This document shows positions 17,911 through 26,505 of a stretch of DNA of 64,000 nt, piece by piece. A program made the translations under genes and the position numbers. Under the pieces are notes generated by a model. That model saw only the letters and a list, made by a program, of their open reading frames with translations. It did not search any database and was not told the origin of the DNA. The stretch is from Sarcina sp. DSM 11001 (GTDB taxonomy: Bacteria > Bacillota > Clostridia > Lachnospirales > Lachnospiraceae). Every line of letters starts with the position of its first letter. The first letter of the stretch is position 1. Location of the stretch: contig NZ_FNFZ01000005.1 in the NCBI RefSeq assembly GCF_900101015.1, forward strand, positions 113,611 through 177,610. The letters are read 5' to 3'.

Positions 17911-18003
17911 GGATCAGGAGCAAAGTATCAGGAGCAGAGTATCAGGAGCAGGGCATCAGGAGCAGGGCATCAGGAGCAGAGTATCAGGAGCAGAGTATCA
18001 GGA
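17911..18003 (+). repeat. 14-bp tandem repeat, about 6.6 copies
   Basis: Units of GTATCAGGAGCAGA with variants GGATCAGGAGCAAA, GTATCAGGAGCAGG and GCATCAGGAGCAGG run without spacers from 17911 to 18003. They lie between two WXG100 genes. Since the unit is 14 bp, the run is open in several frames, but it has no ribosome site and is not taken as coding. Confidence 0.9.
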
Positions 18004-18114
18004 AATAACAAAAACCCGGGTATTACTGGTTTTTACTATAGCAATCGCTCAAAGAAATAATAAAGAAATAAGATATGCCGGGTATGAAAAGCCTATTGAT
18101 AAAGGAGTATAATT

Positions 18115-18429
18115 ATGGCAAATTTCTTGCGCGTTACACCGGAGCAGGTGAAAGAGAAATCCACGGAATTTGATACCAAAGGACAGGAGATCACCAAACT
18201 GGCCGCTTCCGCCAACGAGATCGTCCAGACCCTGTCAGGCCGGATCTGGAGCGGTGAGGCTGCTACCCAGTACACGTCCAGATTCAACACTCTGTACAAT
18301 GACGTTGCGGCTGTGCAGCAGCTGATCACCAGGATGGTACAGCAGCTCAATACCATCGCAACTGAGTACGAGACGACAGAGACAGCCAACACCGAGCAGG
18401 CCGGAAGCCTTCCCGGATCCGTCTTTTGA
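18115..18429 (+). CDS. WXG100 family protein 7
   Basis: 104 residues starting MANFLRVTPEQVKEKSTEFD after a GGAGT site. The turn is LSGRIWSGEAATQY. It resembles WXG100 protein 1 (8338-8700) in the helix start RVTPE, the turn and the end GSLPGSVF. Last gene before the terminator at 18572, so it closes the T7SS locus. Confidence 0.92.
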   Translation: MANFLRVTPEQVKEKSTEFDTKGQEITKLAASANEIVQTLSGRIWSGEAATQYTSRFNTLYNDVAAVQQLITRMVQQLNTIATEYETTETANTEQAGSLPGSVF

Positions 18430-18571
18430 TTTCTTTCTGCTTTCTTTCTGATCTCTTTTATAAACAGTTTTTATAAGCAGCTTTTATAAACAGTATTTAA
18501 AAACAGCTTTTATAAACAGCTTTTAAACAGCTTTTAAACAGCTTTTCTTGTACGAACAACATTCAGGCAGT
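18430..18571. repeat. AT-rich degenerate tandem repeat after WXG100 protein 7
   Basis: About ten imperfect copies of CAGCTTTTATAAA or CAGCTTTTAAA run from roughly 18465 to 18545, following TTTCTTTCTG repeats that begin at the stop codon. It is one case of the window-wide pattern of short tandem arrays downstream of stop codons. Confidence 0.7.
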
Positions 18572-18621
18572 ACGCAAGGGGAAAGTCCCGGGTAAACCGT
18601 GACTTTCCCCTTGCGTTTTTT
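18572..18621 (+). terminator. Rho-independent terminator of the T7SS locus
   Basis: ACGCAAGGGGAAAGTC pairs perfectly with GACTTTCCCCTTGCGT across a 13-base loop and is followed by TTTTT. It is one of the strongest terminators in the window and lies 142 bases after the last WXG100 stop. Confidence 0.9.
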
Positions 18622-18800
18622 AACGTTACTGAACACGCCCCCTCGAGGGGCGGAATCATTGCTTCGCAATGCAGTAACTTGCGTTCGCCCATGCTGAATT
18701 CGCTTCGCGAATGGGGCGAATGCCGTTCCACTCGGGTTTTTCGCGAAAAACCCGCGAAAAACGCCTCGAATTTCGAGGAGGTCTGTACGGTAACTTCTTA
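18622..18800 (+). repeat. Intergenic repeat family B, full copy
   Basis: A chain of hairpins: CCCCTCGAGGGG, ATTGCTTCGCAAT, TTCGCTTCGCGAA, CGGGTTTTTCGCGAAAAACCCG and CCTCGAATTTCGAGG, bounded by GTTAC and GTAAC. The part CACTCGGGTTTTTCGCG through CCTCGAGG matches the reverse complement of 31564-31625. It separates the T7SS locus from the minus-strand genes; no protein-coding gene is seen in it. Confidence 0.65.
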
Positions 18801-18802
18801 AC

Positions 18803-19273
18803 TTATCTCTTTGGAAAAACAGAGGGCCCGGAAAGCAGTTCATCCACGATCCGGGCGGCTTCCCCGACGTGCCGCAGGCAGGGACGCCGGGCGTAGTATT
18901 CCGGTGTCCTGGCCTCGGGATCGTTCCCCGGCTGAGTCTTTACTCCCTCCAGCAGTTCCCTGCAAAGGATCGTCCCGTTTATTTCACGAAACCGCCTGAC
19001 AAATTCCTGCACCAGATGATAATGGTCTGTCTTGGCCTGCCCTGCCTTGGGGTCGTCATATCCGCACACGATCCCGAGCACCAGCAGGGCTCCGCTCACC
19101 GTGCCGCAGACCTCCCGCAGGCGCCCCATGCCGCCCCCGAAGGAGGAAGCCAGCCTGGCCGACGTAGTTACGTCCAGGCCTGTCAGATCTTCAAAAGCGC
19201 AAAAAACTGCCTGTGCGCAGTTGTAACCATCGAGAAAATATTTCTGTGCCTTCTCTGCGTGATCATACTTCAT
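18803..19273 (-). CDS. C_GCAxxG_C_C family redox protein
   Basis: 156 residues from MKYDHAEKAQKYFLDGYNCA. The pattern YNCAQAVFCAFED, a glycine-rich FGGGMGRLREVCGTVSGA and a late ILCRELL cysteine match the C_GCAxxG_C_C family of small, presumably redox or Fe-S cluster proteins found in anaerobes. An upstream in-frame start at 19411 would add 46 residues of low family likeness that overlap the terminator hairpin of the neighbour, so 19273 is preferred. The function of the family is not established. Confidence 0.78.
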   Translation of the reverse strand: MKYDHAEKAQKYFLDGYNCAQAVFCAFEDLTGLDVTTSARLASSFGGGMGRLREVCGTVSGALLVLGIVCGYDDPKAGQAKTDHYHLVQEFVRRFREINGTILCRELLEGVKTQPGNDPEARTPEYYARRPCLRHVGEAARIVDELLSGPSVFPKR

Positions 19274-19330
19274 GTCTGTACCCTGTCCTTTAAGCAATAC
19301 CGGGCAGCCCGGATGCCTGGTGCAGCCCTT

Positions 19331-19367
19331 CATAAAAGGAGCTCCCGAAGCATGCTTCGGGAGCTCC
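19331..19367 (-). terminator. Terminator after the GGGtGRT gene
   Basis: The 30-base palindrome GGAGCTCCCGAAGCA-TGCTTCGGGAGCTCC is followed on the minus strand by TTTTATG. It ends the transcript of the GGGtGRT and NifU-like genes, 50 bases before the next gene. Confidence 0.88.
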
Positions 19368-19420
19368 TGCTGCTGCCGGCGCCGGACCGTCCCGCCCGGG
19401 CGCCTTTTCATTTTATCTTA

Positions 19421-20440
19421 TTATTTCCCCATTGCCTGGTTTACAGCAACAGCGACTGCCACGGTCATACCGACCATGGGGTTGTTGCCTGCGCCCAGGA
19501 AGCCCATCATCTCGACGTGCGCGGGAACGGAGGAGGAACCTGCGAACTGCGCGTCGGAGTGCATACGGCCAAGAGTATCGGTCATGCCGTAGGAAGCAGG
19601 ACCTGCCGCCATGTTGTCGGGATGGAGGGTACGGCCGGTGCCGCCGCCGGAAGCCACGGAGAAGTACTTCTTGCCGGCTTCCCAGCGCTCTTTCTTATAG
19701 GTTCCTGCAACAGGGTGCTGGAAACGGGTAGGGTTGGTGGAGTTTCCGGTGATGGAAACGTCCGCGCCCTCATGCCACATGATCGCAACGCCTTCGCGGA
19801 CGTCGTCTGCGCCGTAGCAATTGACCTTGGCGCGCTCGCCGTCGGAATAAGGGGTCTTGCTGACGATCGTCAGGGCATGGTCTTCCTTGACATCTGCGGA
19901 CAGATAGTCATATTTGGTCTGTACATAGGTGAAGCCGTTGATGCGGCTGATGATCATTGCGGCGTCCTTGCCCAGTCCGTTCAGGATGACGCGGAGGGGT
20001 TTCTGGCGGACCTTGTTGGCATTGAGAGCGATCTTGATCGCGCCCTCAGCAGCCGCAAAGGACTCGTGGCCCGCGAGGAAAGCGAAGCACTCGGTCTCCT
20101 CATCGAGCAGCATGGCGCCCAGGTTGCCGTGGCCGATACCGACCTGACGCTGGTCAGCGACGGAACCGGGAATGCAGAAAGCCTGCAGGCCTACGCCGAT
20201 CCACCTGGCTGCTTCCGCAGCAGTCTTTGCATTCTCTTTCATGGCGATCGCTGCACCGAGCTCATATGCCCATTTGACATTCTCGAAGCAGATAGGCTGT
20301 GTGCTCTCAACGATGCTGTACGCATCCACGCCCTTGCCATTTGTATAAGCCTTCACATCCTCAAAGCTCTTGAAGCCGTACTTGTCAAGAACGGGCTGCA
20401 GCTGAGGCATACGTCCTTCATAGTTTTCAAACAAAGCCAT
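19421..20440 (-). CDS. GGGtGRT family protein
   Basis: 339 residues from MALFENYEGRMPQLQ, with an AAGGAGG site 8 bases upstream of the ATG at 20440. It contains the name-giving motif VASGGGTGRTLHPDN near the middle of its C-terminal half, and conserved blocks such as VGIGHGNLGAMLLDEETECF. The family is widespread in anaerobic Clostridia, almost always beside the NifU-like protein encoded just upstream here, but its biochemical role is unknown to me. It lies 17 bases after the scaffold gene, so the two form an operon. Confidence 0.92.
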   Translation of the reverse strand: MALFENYEGRMPQLQPVLDKYGFKSFEDVKAYTNGKGVDAYSIVESTQPICFENVKWAYELGAAIAMKENAKTAAEAARWIGVGLQAFCIPGSVADQRQVGIGHGNLGAMLLDEETECFAFLAGHESFAAAEGAIKIALNANKVRQKPLRVILNGLGKDAAMIISRINGFTYVQTKYDYLSADVKEDHALTIVSKTPYSDGERAKVNCYGADDVREGVAIMWHEGADVSITGNSTNPTRFQHPVAGTYKKERWEAGKKYFSVASGGGTGRTLHPDNMAAGPASYGMTDTLGRMHSDAQFAGSSSVPAHVEMMGFLGAGNNPMVGMTVAVAVAVNQAMGK

Positions 20441-20457
20441 GTTGCTGCACCTCCTTC

Positions 20458-21159
20458 TTATTCTTTGCGCGGATCGATCCACTTGACCGCGCCTTCTTCT
20501 GCTGTGAAACGACCATATGTGCCGACGTTCTTTTCATAGGCCTCTTTGGGGTCTGTACCGTTCCTGATCGCATCCATCATCTTGCCGAGGCTCAGGAATT
20601 TATAGCCGCAGACCTGATCATCTTTGTCAAGAGCCATCTGAAGAACATATCCTTCGGTCATCTCCAGATAACGGGTACCCTTCTGAAGCGTACCATACAT
20701 TGTTCCGACCATGGAACGAAGTCCCTTACCAAGGTCTTCAAGACCGGCACCGACACGCAGGCCGTCATCCGAGAACGCAGACTGTGTGCGGCCGTAGACG
20801 ATCTGCAGGAACAGTTCGCGCATAGCCGTATTGATAGCGTCGCAGACCAGGTCAGTGTTCAGGGCTTCCAGAATAGTCTTGCCCGGCAGGATCTCACTGG
20901 CCATTGCTGCGGAATGGGTCATGCCGGAACATCCGATCGTTTCCACCAGAGCTTCCTGGATGACACCGTCCTTGACGTTGAGGCTCAGCTTGCAAGTGCC
21001 TTGCTGCGGGGCACACCAGCCAATCCCATGCGTATAACCGGAGATATCCTTGATCTCCTTAGCCTGTACCCATTTTCCTTCCTCAGGAATCGGAGCAGGA
21101 CCATGATTCGGGCCTTTGGCGACGCAAATCATGTCTTCCACTTCTTTTGTGAATTGCAT
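20458..21159 (-). CDS. NifU-like iron-sulfur scaffold protein paired with GGGtGRT
   Basis: 233 residues after a perfect AGGAGG site. Cysteines in GIGWCAPQQGTCKL and in VETIGCSGMTHSA fit the NifU-N/IscU-type scaffold fold with cluster-binding cysteines; the C-terminal half is family-specific. It most likely carries or transfers an Fe-S cluster to a partner, plausibly the co-transcribed GGGtGRT protein. Inference from family and context only. Confidence 0.85.
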   Translation of the reverse strand: MQFTKEVEDMICVAKGPNHGPAPIPEEGKWVQAKEIKDISGYTHGIGWCAPQQGTCKLSLNVKDGVIQEALVETIGCSGMTHSAAMASEILPGKTILEALNTDLVCDAINTAMRELFLQIVYGRTQSAFSDDGLRVGAGLEDLGKGLRSMVGTMYGTLQKGTRYLEMTEGYVLQMALDKDDQVCGYKFLSLGKMMDAIRNGTDPKEAYEKNVGTYGRFTAEEGAVKWIDPRKE

Positions 21160-21264
21160 ATGACACTTATCCTCCTGTATTTAAATTAGTACTATTTACC
21201 AACTTCCACTTTACCACATGAAGCCGGTGCTTGCAATGTTTTTGTCAATCAGCTCCCCTTCGCT

Positions 21265-22233
21265 TTAGGCCTGTGCATCTTCTTTTCCCGAATACCTGCC
21301 GATCAGTTTCAGGATCATCGGGAAAAATGCAATGTAGTAAAATGCATAGATTATGGAGAAAAACAATTTTCCCCAATGGGATCCGAATGCGGAAACCAGG
21401 ACAGGTCTGAAGTGGTCTTTCATCAATACCACCGGGATCAGGCCGATCAGGCAGATCAGGATACCAGCCCACCCCTTCCGCAGGGACTTGAACCGGATCC
21501 AGGTTTTTTCCACAAAGCGGGCAATGATAAATCCCATCATTTTCCCTATATCGCCATATCCGTCATTCATCATCTTCTGAGGATCCACGAGCAGCTTCCC
21601 CTCCGCGTTCAAGGTCATGGGATAAGGCTTGACCGTGATATACAAAAGCGATAAGCAGCAGAAGATAAAACCACCCAAAAGGAGAAGGTTTTCTTTTTCC
21701 GGATTCACCTCCAGCCATGCAAAAAGTTTTGCAGTCAAGAACAGGCTCAATATGGTGATCAGAAGAGCCACACAGACATCCTGCGGCGTGTGCACGCCAA
21801 GATAGTTTCTGGAAAAAGCGGTCAACGGAATGAAAAGGACAAAGAGAACGGAAAGCCACCTGGTTCGATTCGTCTTCCATAAGTTGACAGCCATTCCGCC
21901 GGCCAGGGGACCGGCTGTTGTCGTATGACCGCTGGGAAATGAATATCCCGTCGCCGTGGTGATCGAGTTTCCGGCCGGTAAGATCCGGCTGTCCCTGATC
22001 CATGGCCGGTAAACACAGGCCGTCAGTTTGATGAGCGGTGTCACGACCATACAAATAGAATAGGACACCAGAGTATAGAGGCCGCCTTTCTTATCCTTGT
22101 ACCAATAATAAAAGATTGCAAACAGGATCAGATAATTGGTGGCAAATGAAGATACCCACTCCATGAACGGGGTCCACGCATCATGAATACTGTTCCGAAA
22201 GTTCTGTAGAAATAGTAAATATTGAATGTCCAT
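21265..22233 (-). CDS. PAP2-family membrane phosphatase
   Basis: 322 residues with six or more hydrophobic segments. All three PAP2 signatures are visible: KLTACVYRP (KX6RP), FPSGH (PSGH) and SRNYLGVHTPQD (SRX5HX3D). Likely a lipid phosphatase acting on undecaprenyl pyrophosphate or phosphatidic/phosphatidylglycerol phosphates at the outer membrane face. GGAAGG precedes the ATG. A long C-terminal part beyond the core contains extra transmembrane helices. Confidence 0.9.
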   Translation of the reverse strand: MDIQYLLFLQNFRNSIHDAWTPFMEWVSSFATNYLILFAIFYYWYKDKKGGLYTLVSYSICMVVTPLIKLTACVYRPWIRDSRILPAGNSITTATGYSFPSGHTTTAGPLAGGMAVNLWKTNRTRWLSVLFVLFIPLTAFSRNYLGVHTPQDVCVALLITILSLFLTAKLFAWLEVNPEKENLLLLGGFIFCCLSLLYITVKPYPMTLNAEGKLLVDPQKMMNDGYGDIGKMMGFIIARFVEKTWIRFKSLRKGWAGILICLIGLIPVVLMKDHFRPVLVSAFGSHWGKLFFSIIYAFYYIAFFPMILKLIGRYSGKEDAQA

Positions 22234-22274
22234 CGAAAAACCTTCCTCATTTTATTATTTCATCATTTTATTAT

Positions 22275-22403
22275 TTCATCGCGGGATCGTATCTTCGATG
22301 AAGCCGTACCCCCGATGAAGCCGTACCCCGATGAAGCAGGTTCCCCTTCTGGCGCGCTTATCCCCCGACTTGAGGTCAAAGGTATTGCGCGGTGAAGAGA
22401 ATA
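22275..22403 (+). repeat. Intergenic repeat family A, copy 3 (decayed)
   Basis: Three overlapping CGATGAAGC(C)GTACC units followed by TTCCCCTTCTGGCGCGCTTATCCCCCGACTTGAGGTCAAAGG and TATTGCGCGGTGAAGAGAATAAG in shifted form. The stem is weaker than in other copies. It fills the gap between the PAP2 and hydratase genes. Confidence 0.6.
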
Positions 22404-22442
22404 AGACCTCCGGCAGGGTTAAAAATCTCCTGCCGGAGGTCT
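22404..22442 (-). terminator. Terminator after the hydratase gene
   Basis: AGACCTCCGGCAGG pairs with CCTGCCGGAGGTCT across an 11-base loop, 60 bases after the stop of the hydratase gene. The following minus-strand sequence TTATTCTC is only moderately T-rich. Confidence 0.75.
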
Positions 22443-22501
22443 GATAAGCATCAATTCCGGTTCCGCATCAAATCTTCCGGGTCCTGACCCGACCTTGTCT
22501 C

Positions 22502-24802
22502 TCAGGCATTTTTCCGGTTGCGGTTAAAGTTGATGAGGCACCCTGCCTTGACGATCTCGCGCTCGTTTTCAGTCATGTCGTGGATATAGAGGCCGATCTC
22601 CGTGGCTTTTCCTTCCTTGATGACATAGGCTCTGATATCGGAGAGGGCGCCGTCCAGGGCTTTCCTGATGCCGGGGATATAAATATAGTCGCCGACCTCG
22701 AAGGCATCCGGTGCGCCTTTGAGATGGAAGGGAACCATGCCCCAGTTCATGACGTTGGAGCGGTAGCGTTTAGTGGCATATTCCTGAGTGATGTTGGCCA
22801 GGCCGCCGATGACGCGCTGGCAGGAGGCCGCCTGTTCGCGGGCGCTGCCGTCGCCGGGCTTGTTGGCATAGACCATGGATCCGATCTCGATCTCCTGCAC
22901 ATCAACGCCTTCGGAGCCGGGAATCGTGCTGATGACCTTGTAGACCTCTGCCAGGGCAGGATCCTTTTCGGCCGCATTACCGCCGGAAACACGGAACCGC
23001 TCTGTCCGGTCGACTTCCTTGGACCGCCAGACATATTCGGGGTCGCGCCGGGAGAGGGTGAACTCCGCCAGGCCCAGGGGGTTGGAGCGGAAGGAGGATG
23101 TTTCACCGGAGGGGATGAGTTCGTCAGTGGTCGTCACTTCATCGAGGATCTTGGAGCAGACCTTCAGCAGGATGTTGTCCGCCAGGGGCTCCAGTTCCGG
23201 CCAGGGCTTGATGTTGGGGCCGTCAAAGAGGCTGACTTCCGGCTGTGCCTTCCCGAATCCCTGATAGACGCGCGCCCTGTAGACCGTGTCGTCAAAATCA
23301 TGGGCGGGCACATTGCCCCAGACGTCATAGTCCGCCGCGGAAGTGAGGATTCCTCCGTTGGCCGCCGTCGCCGCAATGGACCTGGCGTCCATGAGGGCTG
23401 CCGCCGCCATCTGGCCTTCGCCGGGCTTGGAGCCTTCGCGGTTCGGGAAATTCCTTGTTGTATGGCGGACAGACAGGCCGTTGTGCATAGGGGTGTCGCC
23501 GGCGCCGAAGCAGGGACCGCAGAAAGCGGTCTTGACGATAGCTCCCGCTGTCATGAGGTCCGCGATATACCCCTTCCTGGTCAGGTCGATGAAGACCGGC
23601 TGGGAGGAAGGATAGACATCGAGCGAGAACTCGCCGTTTCCGCAGCTCTTACCGCGGAGCATATTGGCTGCCTCGACAATATTTGAATAGGTTCCGCCGG
23701 CGCAGCCTGCGATGATACCCTGCTGGACATGGAGCTTACCGTCCCTGATCTTGTCCATAAGCGTGAATTTCGCGCGTCCTCTGGCGATGAAAGCCGCTTC
23801 CGTCTCGACATCATGCAGGATGTCGACGAGGTTCCCGTTCAGCTCATCGATTGTATAGACATTACTGGGGTGGAAAGGCAGAGCGATCATGGGTTTGATG
23901 GAAGACAGATCCACGTAGACGCATCCGTCATAATAGGCAATATCCGCAGGATCAAGCTCTTTATAATCCTCCGGCCTTCCATGAGAAGTCAGATACTCTT
24001 TCGTATCCCCGTCGGTCTTCCAGACAGAAGACAGGCAGGTGGTCTCTGTCGTCATGACATCGATCCCGTTGCGGTAGTCCGTCGTCATTGTAGAGATGCC
24101 GGGGCCCACAAATTCCATGACCTTGTTCTTGACGTAACCGTTTTTGAAAACTGCTCCGATGATCGCCAGGGCGATATCCTGGGGGCCTACACAGGGAGCA
24201 GGCTTTCCATCCAGATAGACCGCGATAACACCGGGATAGGCGACATCATAGGTGTCCTCGAGAAGCTGCTTGCCGAGCTCGCCGCCGCCCTCTCCGATGG
24301 CCATAGTGCCCAGAGCGCCATAGCGCGTATGAGAATCAGAGCCCAGGATCATCTTTCCGCAGCCTGCCATGGCTTCCCGCATGTACTGGTGGATAACGGC
24401 GATGTGAGGAGGCACATAGATCCCGCCGTACTTTTTGGCGGCGGACAGGCCAAACATGTGGTCATCCTCATTGATCGTGCCGCCGACCGCGCACAGAGAG
24501 TTGTGGCAGTTGGTCAGGACATAGGGAAGGGGAAATTTCTCCATGCCTGAAGCCCGCGCGGTCTGAACGATCCCGACGAAGGTGATGTCATGGGATGCCA
24601 TGGAATCAAACCGGATGCGGAGATGTTTCATACTTTTGGATGTATTGTGCGCTTTCAAAATAGAATAAGCGATCGTCCCTTTTCCGGCCTCTTCAGGACA
24701 TACCTTTTTCCCCGTCATCTGTTCAACCTTTGCGGCCTCCGCTTCGGGGACAATCTCCTGCCCGTTTACAAGATACACACCGCCGTCATACAGCTTTACC
24801 AT
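22502..24802 (-). CDS. Aconitase-family hydratase
   Basis: 766 residues. Three cluster-ligand cysteines are recognisable in [13 protein letters not shown] and in [12 protein letters not shown], and substrate-binding blocks include [12 protein letters not shown] and [17 protein letters not shown]. The overall order matches aconitase with the swivel domain at the C-terminus. It is closest in feel to the uncharacterised hydratase group (E. coli YbhJ type) rather than to TCA aconitase or LeuC, because of its N-terminal extension and lack of an LeuD partner. The substrate is unknown. Transcribed alone from the promoter at 25054-25082. Confidence 0.85.
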   Translation of the reverse strand: MVKLYDGGVYLVNGQEIVPEAEAAKVEQMTGKKVCPEEAGKGTIAYSILKAHNTSKSMKHLRIRFDSMASHDITFVGIVQTARASGMEKFPLPYVLTNCHNSLCAVGGTINEDDHMFGLSAAKKYGGIYVPPHIAVIHQYMREAMAGCGKMILGSDSHTRYGALGTMAIGEGGGELGKQLLEDTYDVAYPGVIAVYLDGKPAPCVGPQDIALAIIGAVFKNGYVKNKVMEFVGPGISTMTTDYRNGIDVMTTETTCLSSVWKTDGDTKEYLTSHGRPEDYKELDPADIAYYDGCVYVDLSSIKPMIALPFHPSNVYTIDELNGNLVDILHDVETEAAFIARGRAKFTLMDKIRDGKLHVQQGIIAGCAGGTYSNIVEAANMLRGKSCGNGEFSLDVYPSSQPVFIDLTRKGYIADLMTAGAIVKTAFCGPCFGAGDTPMHNGLSVRHTTRNFPNREGSKPGEGQMAAAALMDARSIAATAANGGILTSAADYDVWGNVPAHDFDDTVYRARVYQGFGKAQPEVSLFDGPNIKPWPELEPLADNILLKVCSKILDEVTTTDELIPSGETSSFRSNPLGLAEFTLSRRDPEYVWRSKEVDRTERFRVSGGNAAEKDPALAEVYKVISTIPGSEGVDVQEIEIGSMVYANKPGDGSAREQAASCQRVIGGLANITQEYATKRYRSNVMNWGMVPFHLKGAPDAFEVGDYIYIPGIRKALDGALSDIRAYVIKEGKATEIGLYIHDMTENEREIVKAGCLINFNRNRKNA

Positions 24803-24837
24803 TTATGTTCCTCCTGTCTGTTATTCTGTCTCTTCTT

Positions 24838-24980
24838 ATGCCTCGTTTTAAACGCTTTTTTAACGCCTCTATTTTAAACGCTTCTTTTTTAAACGCTTCT
24901 TTTAAAATAACTCTTAATAATATCTCTTCTTAAAAATGCTGTTTAAAATTCTCTTTTAAATAACTCTTTTAAAATGAACG
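24838..24980 (-). repeat. AT-rich tandem repeats in the hydratase leader
   Basis: Units close to TTTTAAACGCTTCT and TCTTTTAAAATAAC repeat about eight times in degenerate form. They lie between the promoter and the hydratase start codon, so they would form a long transcribed leader. The rest of the 24803-25192 gap holds the promoter and a palindrome; I see no gene. Confidence 0.7.
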
Positions 24981-25007
24981 TAAAAAATACGCGGGCGTCG
25001 AAAAGCC

Positions 25008-25036
25008 CTCGGGAAATTGTTCGACAATTCCCGGGA
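25008..25036 (-). promoter_or_regulatory. Palindrome downstream of the hydratase promoter
   Basis: CGGGAAATTGTTCGACAATTCCCGG is an almost perfect inverted repeat about 20 bases downstream of the predicted -10 box. It could be an operator or a leader hairpin. Confidence 0.5.
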
Positions 25037-25053
25037 CTCACACAATCTTTTAC

Positions 25054-25082
25054 ATTGTATACCATAATACTATTCTGCACAA
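25054..25082 (-). promoter_or_regulatory. Predicted promoter of the hydratase gene
   Basis: On the minus strand TTGTGC and TACAAT are spaced by 17 bases, with TATACAAT giving an extended AT-rich -10 region. The palindrome at 25008-25036 follows. Confidence 0.5.
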
Positions 25083-25192
25083 CCTTTTCCTGTGTCGAAA
25101 CCGCATCGGCTGAAGCTACGCGGAAACTGCAGCAGGACTAAGACAGTAATCTCACCACGGTCGCAAACTCTCCGGGCTAGTGTGCCGTCTCA

Positions 25193-26140
25193 CTAGCAGA
25201 GTATCCTCTGCATGGCAGTCTCCAGTTCAGACAATTCGCTTTCCGCCAGCTGCCATGCATAGCCCTTCACGTTTGCTTCCACACGGGACCGCTTCTGCGC
25301 CCCTACAATGCAAGTGTCGACAAATTCCTTCTGCCTGGCCCAGTTCAGCGCGACCTCTGCGAGGTCGGCGCCATGCCTGTCGGCGATCGGCTGCATGGCA
25401 TCCAGCATTTCCATGGCTTTTGAGAAAAAAGGTTCCTGGAAAAACCTTCCGTAAAAGCGGTTCCGGCTGTCGGCCGGTTCGTAGGTTTCCACCTTCCTGT
25501 ATCTTCCCGTCAAAAGTCCGCCACAGAGCGCGCCGTAAGCCATCGTGCCTATTCCTTCCCCGTGGGCCCATTTGAGAAGCTCTTCATTTTCCCGGTTGAA
25601 CATGGAATACTGCAGCTGGACAACCTCGATCTCGATCGTCTTACGGGCCTCCATGATCTGTTCCCTGGAAAAATTGGAAACTCCGACATGGCGGATCTTC
25701 CCTTCCGCTTTCAGCTGCGACAGAGCACCGAATGTCTCCGAAAAAGGGACAGTCGGATCCGGCCAGTGGACCAGCATCACATCAATGTGGTCCGTGCGGA
25801 GGTTTTTCAGAGAATCTTCGCATTCCGCAAAAATATTTTCCGGTTTGCCGCTGCGCACATATTTCCCGTCGATAAACCTGTTGCCGCATTTTGTCGCGAT
25901 CACGACCTTCCCGCGGTTTCCCGTCTGTTCCAGCGTTTTTCCTATAAACCGCTCCGCTTCCCCGGCATTATAGGCAGGCGCTGTATCAATAAAGTTGATC
26001 CCGCTCTCAACAGCGGCTGCTATGGCATCCATCCTCACATCATCCGGATAATCATCCCATCCTGCTCCGCCGATTCCCCACGTACCCAGCGTCATCGGAG
26101 ATACACTGAGGCCTGTGCCGCCCAGCATGACATTTTTCAT
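25193..26140 (-). CDS. Aldo/keto reductase
   Basis: 315 residues with the AKR barrel pattern: N-terminal MTLGTWGIGGAGW, DTAPAYNAGEAE with the catalytic Asp and Tyr, VVIATKCG with the Lys, and MLVHWPDP with the His. The C-terminal CIVGAQKRSRVEANVKG matches the cofactor-binding end. It probably reduces a sugar or aldehyde with NADPH. It ends close to a cluster of stop-adjacent sequence without clear terminator; the start has GGAAGTATTATT upstream. Confidence 0.92.
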   Translation of the reverse strand: MKNVMLGGTGLSVSPMTLGTWGIGGAGWDDYPDDVRMDAIAAAVESGINFIDTAPAYNAGEAERFIGKTLEQTGNRGKVVIATKCGNRFIDGKYVRSGKPENIFAECEDSLKNLRTDHIDVMLVHWPDPTVPFSETFGALSQLKAEGKIRHVGVSNFSREQIMEARKTIEIEVVQLQYSMFNRENEELLKWAHGEGIGTMAYGALCGGLLTGRYRKVETYEPADSRNRFYGRFFQEPFFSKAMEMLDAMQPIADRHGADLAEVALNWARQKEFVDTCIVGAQKRSRVEANVKGYAWQLAESELSELETAMQRILC

Positions 26141-26189
26141 AATAATACTTCCTTCCCCCGGTCGATCATCTGCCGGCTGTGCGTTTATT

Positions 26190-26352
26190 ATTCCTCTCTG
26201 CTTTATACCTCTATGCTAATTCGTTCTCGGTTATATTCCTTCCCGCTTTACTCTTTTACGCTTTATTCCCCTGCGTTTTATTCTCCTGTATTCTATTTCT
26301 CTGCATTCTATTCCTCTGCCTTGCAGTCCTGTCTGTTTTATTCCTCTCCGCT
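26190..26352 (-). repeat. Tandem echo of the 3' end of the 55-residue gene
   Basis: On the minus strand the gene ends GCGGAGAGGAATAAAAC. Downstream come GCAGAGGAATAGAAT, GCAGAGAAATAGAAT, ACAGGAGAATAAAAC, GCAGGGGAATAAAGC, GTAAAAGAGTAAAGC and GGGAAGGAATATAAC: a 15-base period, each unit carrying a stop triplet. A final GCAGAGAGGAATAATAA occurs before the aldo/keto reductase start. Confidence 0.85.
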
Positions 26353-26505
26353 TTCGTCCCACTTCTTTTTCCTGGGAACATCCTTTTTGTCATGGAGCTG
26401 CGCAGGCCTGGGGACAGGAATCCGTTTCAGCTTATTGATCCGCTGCTGTTCTTTTTTTGAAAGCTTCGAGAATTCTCTCGCCGCATCTTTTTCCAGTTTG
26501 CCCAT
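26338..26505 (-). CDS. Small basic protein, 55 residues
   Basis: An ATG at 26505 opens a 55-residue frame, MGKLEKDAAREFSKLSKKEQ at the start and KKKWDESGEE at the end, with many Lys, Arg and Glu and a predicted single helix. GAGG lies 7 bases upstream of the ATG. I do not recognise a family. Its 3' end is repeated downstream, like that of accepted genes in this window, which supports it being a real gene. Likely cytoplasmic, possibly nucleic-acid binding. Confidence 0.55.
   Translation of the reverse strand: MGKLEKDAAREFSKLSKKEQQRINKLKRIPVPRPAQLHDKKDVPRKKKWDESGEE

Noticed and set aside
17911..18003. CRISPR-like repeat array
   Set aside because: Units are 14 bp and directly joined with no spacers, and no cas genes are present. 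The 29-bp array at 57817-57932 was rejected for the same reason.
17733..18112. Overlapping frames through the 14-bp repeats giving QEQSIRSRV-type repeats
   Set aside because: All three frames are open simply because the repeat unit lacks stops; there is no ribosome site and no start in good context.
18869..20539. A 556-codon plus-strand frame
   Set aside because: It is antisense to the GGGtGRT and C_GCAxxG_C_C genes, which have clear family motifs and ribosome sites, so it is not coding.
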